DNA of 64,000 nucleotides. Origin: Gibbula magus. Its lineage: Eukaryota; Mollusca; Gastropoda; Trochida; Trochidae. This document shows, in pieces, positions 35,565 to 45,124 of the stretch. The notes under the pieces are model-generated. The model was not told the origin of the DNA. It saw only the letters and a list, made by a program, of their open reading frames with translations, and ran no database searches. The stretch spans positions 42,564,358 through 42,628,357 of the forward strand of contig OW388300.1 of the NCBI GenBank assembly GCA_936450465.1, in the 5' to 3' direction. The first letter of the stretch is position 1; every line of letters starts with the position of its first letter. A program made the translations under genes and the position numbers.

Positions 35565-36085
35565 TCCTGCTCCATTAGTGTATTAGTCTAACACAAAGAC
35601 TCTGAACAAAAAAATTGAAAATTGTTTTTTAAAGGAGACTCTTTTGACAGAAAATCTGAAAATTTTCTGAAACATTTCTTACAACCTCCATTTCAATATT
35701 TAATAACATGGTGATATTTTCAGAATAAGTATTTTTTCAGAGTCTGAGTGTAAGACTATCAGTGTATTTAAAAATAATAAATATAAAACTAGTATTTGTA
35801 TCCCCTATGCTACTACAATACCCTGATTTCCTGAGGCCACTAAACGTCAGTTTGCTGTAGCCTTGCTTCTCATCGCTAAATAGCATAGCATGTAATTTTT
35901 CAGCCAATGACATTTTTGCAATGTAAACATTGCTGATCTCTCATCTGTCCTCTCATCCTGGTTTTGCTCAAAAGGAAGTTCTTACATTGACTGGTTATTT
36001 ACCGCCAGTACGACAGTTTTAGGTCTCTGAGAATCAGGGTATTGTAGTAGTGAATACACTGATGGAGCAGGGTGATATTTACTTA
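35565..36085. mobile_element. Double foldback element
   Basis: CTGCTCCATTAGTGTATTAG at the left is mirrored twice: by AGACTATCAGTGTATTT at about 35,745 and by AATACACTGATGGAGCAGGG at about 36,050. The inner pair CTACTACAATACCCTGATTT and GAATCAGGGTATTGTAGTAG forms a second hairpin (35,810-36,045). Confidence 0.75.
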
Positions 36086-36168
36086 TTGATGTTTTAAGGA
36101 AACTACTTATATGTAATCCAGTCCTATTTCTTTTTCCTTGAGTAGTTTGAATTTTCTTTCAGAATAAA
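35776..36168 (+). promoter_or_regulatory. Candidate poly(A) signals downstream of NIK
   Basis: AATAAA occurs at 35776-35781 and 36163-36168. They are the first two after the NIK stop codon, but lie 2.4-2.8 kb away with SINEs between, so assignment to the gene is weak. Confidence 0.25.
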
Positions 36169-36599
36169 TAAATCTTTTAGATTAAAATATTTCTTGTTTT
36201 GTTATTTCAAATGCAGTTTTGAATGCTATTGTAAAAGATATTGGTATACTGTAAGCATAAGTTTATTCTTCTGACAACTTGAAAGTAATTGAGCTATATG
36301 ATGTTTCCATGGAAACTGGAAAAGACGACAGCTACATACAGAAGACAGACTTCTCTCTGATTGGTCCTTTAGACAGTTTGGACCAATGATAATAATACTT
36401 AGTACAAGAATACTTATACCACGCAGAACTCCACACCACTAAGAGGCATTCTGAAAATGAATCAAGAACTGGCCAAATGGCTTTATTTCCAATACATATG
36501 GGACTTTTATCATCCAAAACTGGTTCAAACAGTAGATATCGCTTTTGTGAGATCAAGCGATATCTACAAGTGATATCTACATTGTAGATATCGCTAAAA

Positions 36600-36770
36600 T
36601 CAAATCGTCACAATCCTATTTCATCATCAGTTAATGACATCACAAGGCTTTGACATCACTGAGACCACTGCTAACAATGCTATGACGTCACAGAGTTGAT
36701 GACATAATGCTATGACGCCATAATGCTGATGACGTCACACTGCTATGACCTCCATGAGACCACTGCTTAA
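36600..36770. promoter_or_regulatory. TGACGTCA (CRE-like) cluster
   Basis: Perfect TGACGTCA palindromes at 36683-36690 and 36730-36737 sit among short repeats of GCTATGAC and GATGAC. Three more lie at 37182, 37205 and 37527. TGACGTCA is the CREB/ATF consensus; any function here is unproven. Confidence 0.4.
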
Positions 36771-36971
36771 GAAGTTCAATGGCAGTTTTGTGTTCATTCT
36801 TTTGCCAAATATTGTTGAAGAATGATTTTGAATGATGAATAAAATTTCACCTTCGGCAAGCCTCAGATATTTGTAACTTTAATCAACTCGTGTTGATATA
36901 TTTGATATCAGAAGATTCTCTATTTATACCAACATCTGAAGTTATTCTCAACTTTGATGTAACTAACCCCT

Positions 36972-36995
36972 CCCCCCCCCCCCCCCCCCCCCCCC
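36972..36995 (+). repeat. Poly-C tract
   Basis: The tract is 24 uninterrupted C after CCCCT. Its true length may be uncertain in the assembly. Confidence 0.9.
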
Positions 36996-37074
36996 TTTAC
37001 TCCCCTAAAACTTGTATCCATAGTTCACCTTCTGAGACTGGAAGCTGGTAAAGCATTCCATGAGATAAACACAT

Positions 37075-37740
37075 TTATTACCCATATGTTTGGAATAACC
37101 AAGTTAATATTATTGATATGAGCATATGTGCACATATCACGTTTGCCTAGCAACCATTATTTCACTGCGACTTCCCGTCTGTGACGTCATAAAACGATTG
37201 TTGGTGACGTCACTGTAGCTTGTCGTTGCAAGAGAAGTGAGTAGATTCCTGGCTAATTTTACGCAATTCAAATGGAATAAAAAGGGTAATAAAGAAATTA
37301 TTACACTCGAAAGTGTGTCATATGACCTTTACGAAACTAGTGCAAATTTATGTGTAAACCTCGCTCTCGCTCGGGCAATAAAAAAATTCACACTCGTTTT
37401 GTAAAAGTTATATGTCACATTTCCTCGGGTAATAATCTCTATGTATTACCTAGGGGGGCAATCATAACGGGGTTCATATTTTTCATACGATGCCCAAGGG
37501 CAACATATCACTTTGTCATGGTGACGTGACGTCATTAACAATGCTATGAAGTCACGTTTAGTCTATGACGTTGCGTTCTAAATGCGCGACGGCGGGTCGT
37601 CAGCCTATGGTTGAAAGTGTATTTTAGCGTGTTTTCATTAATTTCACTACTTCGGTAGTCGCTCTAGCTCGGGGAAATACCGATATTCAGGCACTCGTGT
37701 CGTAAACGTAGTATGACATAGATACTCATATAATATCCAA
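37075..37740. repeat. Mosaic repeat 'D', copy 1
   Basis: The first half (CATATGTGCACATATCACG, GTGACGTCATAAAAC, TTATTACACTCGAAA, CTCGCTCTCGCTCGGGC) matches 55,090-55,370 directly. The second half (AACAATGCTATGAAGTCACG, GGCACTCGTGTCGTAAACG) matches 55,390-55,735 only in reverse complement. Confidence 0.75.
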
Positions 37741-38149
37741 TGTAAATAATTCATTTCACAATAGTTGTTATTTCATTTTCCATATTTTGAGATACGGGCA
37801 AGCAATTTTACAGGACTAAACAAAGGTACATACATACTTATACATAAATTCAAAATTGACTGATACTATTCAGCAGGATGATTTTCCAAGTAATAAATGC
37901 AGTGTAGACCAGTATTGGAAAAACATTTCCAACAAAGTAGATTATGGTACTAGATAAATTGAGTAGAAAATATTTACGCGTAATCTAGTCTATATTCCTT
38001 ATATTTAAAAATGTTGGTCTTAATCAGTATCAGCTTTCAATCAATTACAATTCCAAACCTGACCACCATAAAAAAAATTACATTTAAAAGATTAGGTACA
38101 GGCTTTTGGCTGCATATGAAACGATTGACATTAATCTGAGGTACATCTG

Positions 38150-38415
38150 GAGCACAGTGGTGTAGTGGTTAGCATGTCTGCCTCTCATGCCAGGTTCGAA
38201 TCCCGGTGGAGACACCAAACATTTGAGACCTGGGTCTTATACTGTGTTGTACACTTGGGCAAAGCACTTCATCCACATTGCACTCAGTTCACTCAGCTGT
38301 ACAAATGGGTACCCGAACATGTATGGATCTATACGACACCGAAATTATAATTCCTTCACAGTAATAATTGTGTAGCGCCTTGAGCATGCTTTTAGCATGG
38401 ATTATGATGTGTGCG
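38150..38415 (+). mobile_element. tRNA-derived SINE, fourth type
   Basis: GTGTAGTGGTTAGCATGTCT (A box) and CAGGTTCGAATCCCGG (B box) precede a body with GGGCAAAGCACTTCATCC, AAATGGGTACC and GTAGCGCCTTGAGCATGC, a pattern typical of widely dispersed marine-invertebrate SINEs. It abuts the left TIR of the Tc1-like element. Confidence 0.8.
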
Positions 38416-38503
38416 CATTGTAACACTCAGTCAGTTTAGTGTTTTTTGCTAAAAACGCAGACTTGTAACTTTAATGGTAAATAAGTTATCGCCAGTTTTT
38501 CAT

Positions 38504-38726
38504 CAACTTCCAAACGCAAGGCATAACTCTTGCCAGTCTGCATTACTGGCTGATTTAACCCTTGCGGTATTTCCCTCGCTTTGTTGTGTCAAGGCAGTGA
38601 ATAGCTGCACCAGAAATGCATAGCGGGCCTGGATTTCTAAACACAGATTTCTTAAGGAAAAACTGCAAGGCCTAAATCAGCCAGTAATGGAGACTGGCAA
38701 GAGTTATGCCTTGCATTGGGAAGTTG
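38504..38726. mobile_element. Foldback MITE 'C', copy 4, with 9-bp target duplication
   Basis: Arms CAACTTCCAAACGCAAGGCA and TGCCTTGCATTGGGAAGTTG are followed by TAACTCTTGCCAGTCTGCAT and its mirror. Flanks GTTTTTCAT (38495-38503) and GTTCTTCAT (38727-38735) differ by one base. The uninterrupted right TIR carries a single GTTCTTCAT at the same place, so it is the empty site. A 9-bp duplication suggests a Mutator-type origin. Confidence 0.8.
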
Positions 38727-39197
38727 GTTCTTCATGTGTGGGGTCAATTGTCCTCTATTTCCGATTATGCAATAATTGAAGGGAAAATTGTAAAAATGGT
38801 TGGAAAATTAACCAAACTGACTTTGTCTTCTTTGATAATGAATGCACATTCATATAAAAGGAAATTAGTTCTGTTTTTGGAAATATTTATTTGTTATTTT
38901 GTCTGAAAATGACGAAATATTGAGATTTGTTATTTTTCTATTCTAAACACAACCATAAGATTCTAAGAAAACGTTTTTGTTAAAAATGTGCTTCGACTGT
39001 TTTAGGAAGCTTTGGCACGGACTAAATGTGTTTCTAAATCTAGGACTTCTTAAACATTTAGGTTTTCATCAGAAGGATCATATGTCACCAGAACGTAGCC
39101 ATCGAATTTTTACCACGCAAGAAATGCACGTGAAATCAATTGGTAATGGGTATAAAAGGCCCCTGTATTCATTATTTCACACCTTAATTCGATAACA

Positions 39198-39690
39198 ATG
39201 CCGAGATTAACAACTGAAGAGCGGGAAAAAGCGATTGGAATGCTGCAGACTGGGTCCACTGATGGAGAAGTCGCTGGCGCATTCGGATGTCTTCGTCTCA
39301 CCATTCTTAGGCTGCGTGGACGTCTACAACAGACTGGATCGACTCGAGACCGAGCTAGAAGCGACAGGCCGCCAGTGACAACCCCAAATGAAGACCGGTA
39401 CCTGCTTCAACTGCATCTCAGGAATCGCTTTCAAGCCGCCACAACGACAGCTTTATACTGCATTTGGACACCAAAACAGTCCCCAGACGGTGAGAAGAAC
39501 TTTGAAGAAGGCTCCAACAACATGGACTGAGGTCATACCGGCCGATGCGAGCAATGCTGTTGATGCGCCGACATCGACAAAACAGGGTAACTTGGGCCAG
39601 AAAAGTTCGACGTTGGCAGAACCAAAATTGGCAGAGTGTTATTTTCCTACGAAAGTCGGTTCCAGACCGTGAGACGAAGAGTTCAGGCAT
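39198..39690 (+). pseudogene. Tc1/mariner transposase, broken
   Basis: The ATG at 39198 opens MPRLTTEEREKAIGMLQTGS, followed by the helix-turn-helix and GRLQQTGSTRDRARS linker typical of Tc1-like transposases, then QLHLRNRFQAATTTA. The frame shifts at about 39,450: VRRTLKKA continues in a second frame and WARKVRRWQNQNWQSVIF in a third. The expected catalytic D region is frame-shifted, and everything after ~39,700 is gone where MITE B lies. Not functional. Confidence 0.8.
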
Positions 39691-39719
39691 GTTTGAATGC
39701 CAACAGCGGACATACCAGG

Positions 39720-40453
39720 GCTCCGTTCCACAACAGCGAGCGCTTATAATCGCTCATTGATTGCTCAATGTAACGCTCAAGTAGCGCTCAAGTAGCGCCC
39801 ATTCTCTCTTGAACGACACGGTGCAAATTCCTCGAAGTTTGCTCGCCTTGCTACGTAGCGCTACATTGATTAATCGCGTTCAAGAGAGGTTTAAAGATAC
39901 ATCCATTGTGTTTCATAACATTTTATTTGGCTGAAATACGTGCCAACGATATGTGCTGATTTCAGCTCAAATAATTTCACTCAACTTCCACATTCATCCC
40001 CAATAGCCAATAAATCATTTATTACTAGTTATTAATTAAAATTGAGCAACATAATTATACCTGTACAGAAACCGAAACTACACGTCCCATTTACATGCAC
40101 AGTCGTTATAAGACCTATTAAACACTATGAACCCAAAGTTATTTGTTTGTATGGTGAAAATAAGTTTCCAAAATTACGTTTGACCAAATGGCGCGCGCCA
40201 CACGCTGTGCATTGTCCGGTTTTCGATAAATGAATAAAAAAATCGACACTTTTACCTTTATATCGTCACTATATTAAATTGACTATCATCAAAATGGCAA
40301 TTTTCGGTAACAGTCAATGTTTCTCGAAAGATTAACATCATTTATAAAGTTTGGCATATGTGATAATGTGACCCACAACAACACAATGGATGTACCTTTA
40401 AAAGTAATCGCTCATTGAGCGATTACTTTGAAACCTCTCTTGAACATGGCCCA
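39720..40453. mobile_element. Foldback MITE 'B', copy 1, interrupted by MITE A
   Basis: The left arm GGCTCCGTTCCACAACAGCG and the AGCGC-rich interior (CGCTACATTGA, AAGTAGCGC) match copies at 41,441, 41,940 and 63,508. After CGTTCAAGAGAGGTTTA the sequence is interrupted by A and resumes AAAGTAATCGCTCATTGAGC to TTGAACATGGCCC. Confidence 0.8.
39894..40398 (-). mobile_element. Mariner-type MITE 'A', intact, inside MITE B
   Basis: The ends are AAGATACATCCATTGTGTT and AACACAATGGATGTACCTT, flanked by TA on both sides (39892-39893 and 40399-40400). Removing the element plus one TA restores the B sequence GGTTTAAAAGTAATCG seen in the other B copies. It is 505 bp with no coding capacity; TA duplication points to Tc1/mariner mobilisation. 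Confidence 0.85.
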
Positions 40454-41440
40454 GATACTGATCACATACAATTTGTCATTAAACTAATGATTATTCTTAT
40501 TTTGTTGTTTTTTTTGTGCATGATCGGAAATAGGACAATTAATTGATCCCACCCATGAAGAACTGGCGATAACTTATTTACCATTAAAGTTACAGGTCTG
40601 CTATCTTAGCACAAAACACTAAACTGATGGAGTGTTACAACACAGTAAAGCAAATTCCTTTTGAACACGTAACGTTCAGTTTATATTTAGACTGAAAAAC
40701 ACCTTAACTAATTAGTATATATATATATATTTCAATGAGATACATTTTTAGCAATGTTTCGGCATGTCTATCAACATACTAGATGACTCAAGCTGTTGCT
40801 TAAGCAATGGCAAACATATCAAAATCAATTGATTTTCACATGTTTGCCATTAGGGGATAAAAATGCAAGTTGAGTGAGCTGATTGGACGTAAATCTACAC
40901 ATGTTTGCATCGAAGCTAAATGAAATTTAATGAAAACACTTGGTGCCCCATATAACATTTGTTAGCAAATAAAACTCTTTACCTTTATAATATTGTTTAA
41001 GTCCCGACCCTTTATAAACACGAATGCAGCTCATGAAAATTTCAACATATGTATATATGTCTTTATTAAAATAACGACTCTCCAGCCGGTTGAAATACAC
41101 TAAAAAATCATTTCTCTTTCGAATAAACGCTCACAAATTGGAACACCTGCTTGCTGGGCCAGTAACTCACGCTTCAAACTAGGAATACGCGGATACATCA
41201 TTACCGTATTTCTTCTATTGCATGTTCTGTTAGAGCGGAATAAATCTACAAACATCAAACATGTATTTTAGGACTTTTATTATGATAGAATTCCATCCAG
41301 ATACATCCATCCAAGTTGTATGCTTCTCGCGAGGGTAATATCCTCATGTACCATCTTTGTACCAGTTTGTACCGAGCCTTCAGGCGGCGAAAAAGGCGAA
41401 AATAAGTTTGTAATTAATAGACCCGTAAACAGCTGGGCCG

Positions 41441-41650
41441 TGTTCAAGATAGGTTTCAAAGTAATCGCTCAATGAACGATTACTTTTAAACCTCTCTTGA
41501 AAGCGATTGCTCAATGTAGCGCTACGTAGCAAGGCGAGCAAATTTTGCACTGTGTCGTTCAAGAGAGAAGAAGCGCTCATTGAGCGCTACATTGAGCGAT
41601 CAATGAGCGCTACGAAGCGCTTCATTTTGTTGAACAGCCGGCTGATCGAA
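41441..41650. mobile_element. Foldback MITE 'B', copy 2
   Basis: GGGCCGTGTTCAAGATAGGT, TCGCTCAATGAACGATTACTT, TAGCGCTACGTAGCAAGGCG and a right end TTTTGTTGAACAGCC match copy 1. Orientation is opposite to copy 1. Confidence 0.75.
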
Positions 41651-41939
41651 CTGTTCAAAACTCCGTACACCATGTGCGTCATTTTATACCGTCATCTTAC
41701 CATAATGCGACACCTACTCTTAGCTAGGAGCGGTTACTGTTAAAGGTTGTCAAAACGAGAATTTGATTCTTTCAGTGTATGGCAGCTGGGTACATGAAAT
41801 TTGTACCCCGTGAGACTGACGGGATACATAAGGAAAAAACGTAACGTAACGACCGTTAGCCAATCAAAAACGAGTATTCTACTGTAAGGAAAGATAGAAA
41901 TGGATACCTGAACACTGATCATGATTACATGGACTGAGT

Positions 41940-42183
41940 CGTGTTCAAGAGAAGTTTCAATTAGCTCAATTAGCGATTACTTTTAAACCTCTCTTGAACG
42001 CGATTGCTCAATGTAGCGCTACTTAGCAAAGCCAACGAACTTTGAGGTTTTTGCACCGTGTCGTTCAGGAGAGAATGAGCGCTACTTGAGCGCTACTTGA
42101 GCGCTACTTGAGTGCTACTTGAGCGCTACATTGAGCAATCAATGAGCGATTATAAGCGCTCGCTGTTATGGAACAGAGCCCAG
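41940..42183. mobile_element. Foldback MITE 'B', copy 3
   Basis: GTGTTCAAGAGAAGTTTCAA begins it and GCTGTTATGGAACAGAGCCC ends it. The interior has four tandem GCGCTACTTGA units (42,075-42,125), more than in the other copies. Confidence 0.75.
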
Positions 42184-42269
42184 GTATTGTTGAATACAAG
42201 GTATAAGGGACTTGATCGATGATTGATTATGCTTTCCTTCACCTTTCACATTGTCAGAGTACTCTCAAA

Positions 42270-42870
42270 CACTAGAAACGTCAACGTAAATAAAATATAA
42301 TTCAATCCACGAGTGATAAACACGACTAAAATATATTATGCATCCTGTCTTTAGAAGTCAACTAAACTACATTTGAGAAACAGGCGTTTTAAGAAATGGT
42401 CGTTTTCAAATGCCCTTCACTAGACACGATAGGAGGGTCAATATGGGATTTAGTCTTGTCATGATGTCCTACAATAAAGACCCGTCAACAAATTGAAGTC
42501 CAAAAAGGTTATTTATGCTGACATCGTATTTTATGTATTAAATTTCTACATTGTATTATGTATTAAGTTAAATGCCAAACATTTTTTAAATAATTGATTT
42601 TCTCCATTTTATCTTATTTTAAGTTAAATGCCAAACATTTGCCAAAATTGTTTTCAACACTCCAAGTGTACTTGAATAGGCATAAAGATACAAATAGTAT
42701 ACTCTCAACTCATGTATGAAATTGTCGCACCTCTTTACAAATCATGCCCCTTTGAAATGCTTTCAAAATCAACTTTCTCCTGCAGCAGTATGTCGTGTTT
42801 TACCACTGTTGAACATGTGGTGACGTTTCTTTTGCGGATGAGTATATGTGTGATCTCCACATAACACACG
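42270..42870 (+). repeat. Dispersed repeat 'I', copy 1
   Basis: TTCAATCCACGAGTGATAA, TGTCTTTAGAAG.CAAC, ATGGTCGTTTTCAAATGCCC, CACTAGACACGA and TGACGTTTCTTTTGC have counterparts in order at 59,630-59,830. The type is unknown. Confidence 0.55.
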
Positions 42871-42997
42871 TGCATTCCAGATACTCTTTCATTAGGAGAC
42901 ACATCACGTCTTTGGAGAAGTCTCTGTTGTTGTAGTAATTAAAATAATTCAACAAAGCTGAGGAGTTTCCACTGGAAACACAATCATGTGCAAACTA

Positions 42998-43641
42998 AAG
43001 CCCTGTTTATACGACGAACTTTGCACATATGCAATATCGCTTATGGTAGTAATATACCCACTTGAGTAAAAGTAAATTTACTTTACGTTCATATGCGTTT
43101 AATTTCTGCCTAAGCAAATGGGTTTCCAACTCTTTTAATATATGAATAGAGAATTCCTAAAACATGCCAATTAATATGTATTAGATGTAAACTAAATAAA
43201 TGACATTAATTTACATTTGTCAACATTGTTTTGACTATATCGCCCTAATTATATAATGAAAATCGCATTATCAGGTAGATTTTGAAGGTCATCGCGTGCA
43301 AGAAGGAGATTATCCATTGTATAGAGAAGTTGAAAAACAGTATTAAGAATTTCTAAAGTTCTCTAATATATTTTCTCAACCTGTGTGAAGTCAATATGTC
43401 TGTGTACGACGAACTGTTACTAGAAAAGTGAAAATACCATATTTACTCACGGCAGTAAACATTTGCACCTACCCCTGACTAGGTGCAAATTTGCTTACGG
43501 TAGTGAAATAATTGCTTACGGTAGTAAAATATACATATGTGCAAACTTGTCCATACGGCGAATTTTGCTCATATGAGCAAATTTGCATATGTGTAATGCT
43601 TTACTCGTATGCAAACGCTCGCCGTATAAACATGGCTTAAG
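42998..43641. mobile_element. Foldback element 'F'
   Basis: TAAAGCCCTGTTTATACGAC on the left is mirrored by CGTATAAACATGGCTTA on the right. The interior repeats ACTTTGCACATATGCAA, TTGCTCATATGAGCAAATTT and TTACGGTAGTAA in both orientations. No coding capacity. Confidence 0.7.
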
Positions 43642-43657
43642 TATGATCATCATGGAA

Positions 43658-43778
43658 ACCCGATATCGTAATTAAAATGTAGGTAAAACGTAGGTGAAAA
43701 ACCATACCCTATATATTGATATAGTGTGTAGGATTTTTACCTACTTTTTACCTACATTTTACTTACGATATCAGGTTC
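43658..43778. repeat. Long hairpin of ~55-bp arms
   Basis: CCCGATATCGTAATTAAAAT then GTAGGTAAAACGTAGGT is mirrored by ACCTACTTTTTACCTAC then ATTTTACTTACGATATCAGG, with a ~25-bp AT-rich loop. It is probably a small MITE. Confidence 0.8.
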
Positions 43779-44411
43779 CTGTGGCTGAAACATATATCAA
43801 TGACTTATAATAGATAAAATACGGTAATATCGTCACTATCCACCCAGCGTCAATACCTGGCGATGCAGTTATGTCCTAGATCTTCTCACTGTTTACCTGT
43901 GTGGGGAACACTCGCTCACCTGTAGATGTAAGTATATATACTTGTGTATTCAATCTATTCAGATTTTGCTGTAAGCTTTAATTTGATGAAATGTATTTAT
44001 AAATGACATGACATTGAGAGCTTGATTTTATTTCAATCATTTAAAAGTTAATTAATTACGAGTAATTCACAGTCCTCATTTTAATTGAATACCTTAGTAT
44101 GGTGGAGTTCTGACATTGATTCAGATCTTTGGTGTGTTTCATTCCATCTGCTGTTGATGTACAACCATACGTACGAATTATTATTCCATACGTACGAAAT
44201 ATTATATAATTCATTAAACAATTAAGTTTATTTCGATACGTGGCGTTTCCTCTTGTTTTTTATGGTTGTTTAAATTAAGTCTTTAAAGGGCATTTAGAAG
44301 TGGCATACATAAGAACAGGAAGATTTTCTGGAGGTATACATGTATGCTATATCTTGCATTTACTCATTATCTATATGGTGGAGATACTAAACTAATCGAC
44401 ATGTTTCACGC

Positions 44412-45124
44412 CAACTTCCCAACGCAAGGCATAACTCTTGCCAGTCTCCATCACCGGCTGATTCAAAACTTGCAGTATTTCCCTCGCTTTTCCGTGCTAG
44501 ATAGTGAATCGCTGCACCTGAAATGCATAGTGGGCTCTGATTTCCTAGCACGGAAACCTTACGGAAATGCGATAAAGATTAAAGGTACATCAATTGTGTT
44601 GTTGGAGGTCGCATATTCCAAACCTTATAAATGTTGTTACTCTATCGAGAAGTACAAACTATAACCGAAAACTACCATTTTGATGATAGTAGACTTAGTA
44701 TATGACGATATGAAGGTAAAAGTAGTGATTTCTATTCGAAAACCGGACAATGCATTGCGATTGACGCGCGCCAATGAGTCAAACGTAATTTTGGAATCTT
44801 ATTTGAAACAGACAAAATAACAGATTTGTGTTGATAATTTTGAATAGGTCATATAACTACTGTGCATGTAAATGGGACGTGCAGTTTCGGTTTCTGCACC
44901 CGCATACATGTAATGATGTCACTGGATTTTAATTGGAAACTAGTAATTATGATATATTTGGCGATTGGGGAGGAATATGCAAGCTGAATGAATTTGTTTG
45001 TATTGTTAACAGCACATATATATGGTGAGTTGGAACGTATTAAACCCAATTGAAATTTTATGAAACACAATGGATGCACCTTTAAATCAGCCAGTTATGA
45101 GTTATGACGTTAGTAGAGAAGTTG
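44412..45124. mobile_element. Foldback MITE 'C', copy 5, interrupted by MITE A
   Basis: The left arm (CAACTTCCCAACGCAAGGCA, TAACTCTTGCCAGTCTCC) runs to GATAAAGATTA. The right arm resumes at AATCAGCCAGTTATGAG and ends AGAGAAGTTG. The flanks GTTTCACGC and GTTTCATAT agree at six of nine bases, an aged 9-bp duplication. Confidence 0.8.
44582..45082 (+). mobile_element. Mariner-type MITE 'A', intact, inside MITE C
   Basis: The ends AAGGTACATCAATTGTGTT and AACACAATGGATGCACCTT are flanked by TA (44580-44581 and 45083-45084). The interior matches the copy at 39,894 in the opposite orientation (ACTGTGCATGTAAATGGGAC, GTTTTCGAATAG-type blocks). It is 501 bp. Confidence 0.85.

Larger units (their letters stand above)
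38418..40640 (+). mobile_element. Tc1-like transposon carrying three nested MITEs
   Basis: The left TIR (38418-38503, continued at 38736-38770) and right TIR (about 40,508-40,640) are inverted copies of ~130 bp sharing TTGTAACACTC, TCAGTTTAGTGTTTT, TAACTTTAATGGTAAATAAG and CAATT..TGTCCT. MITE C sits inside the left TIR, a transposase remnant at 39,198-39,690, MITE B at ~39,720-40,453 and MITE A inside B. The transposase middle and C-terminus are missing. Confidence 0.75.

Noticed and set aside
39198..39690. Functional Tc1 transposase gene
   Set aside because: Two frame changes and loss of the C-terminal half show it is dead.
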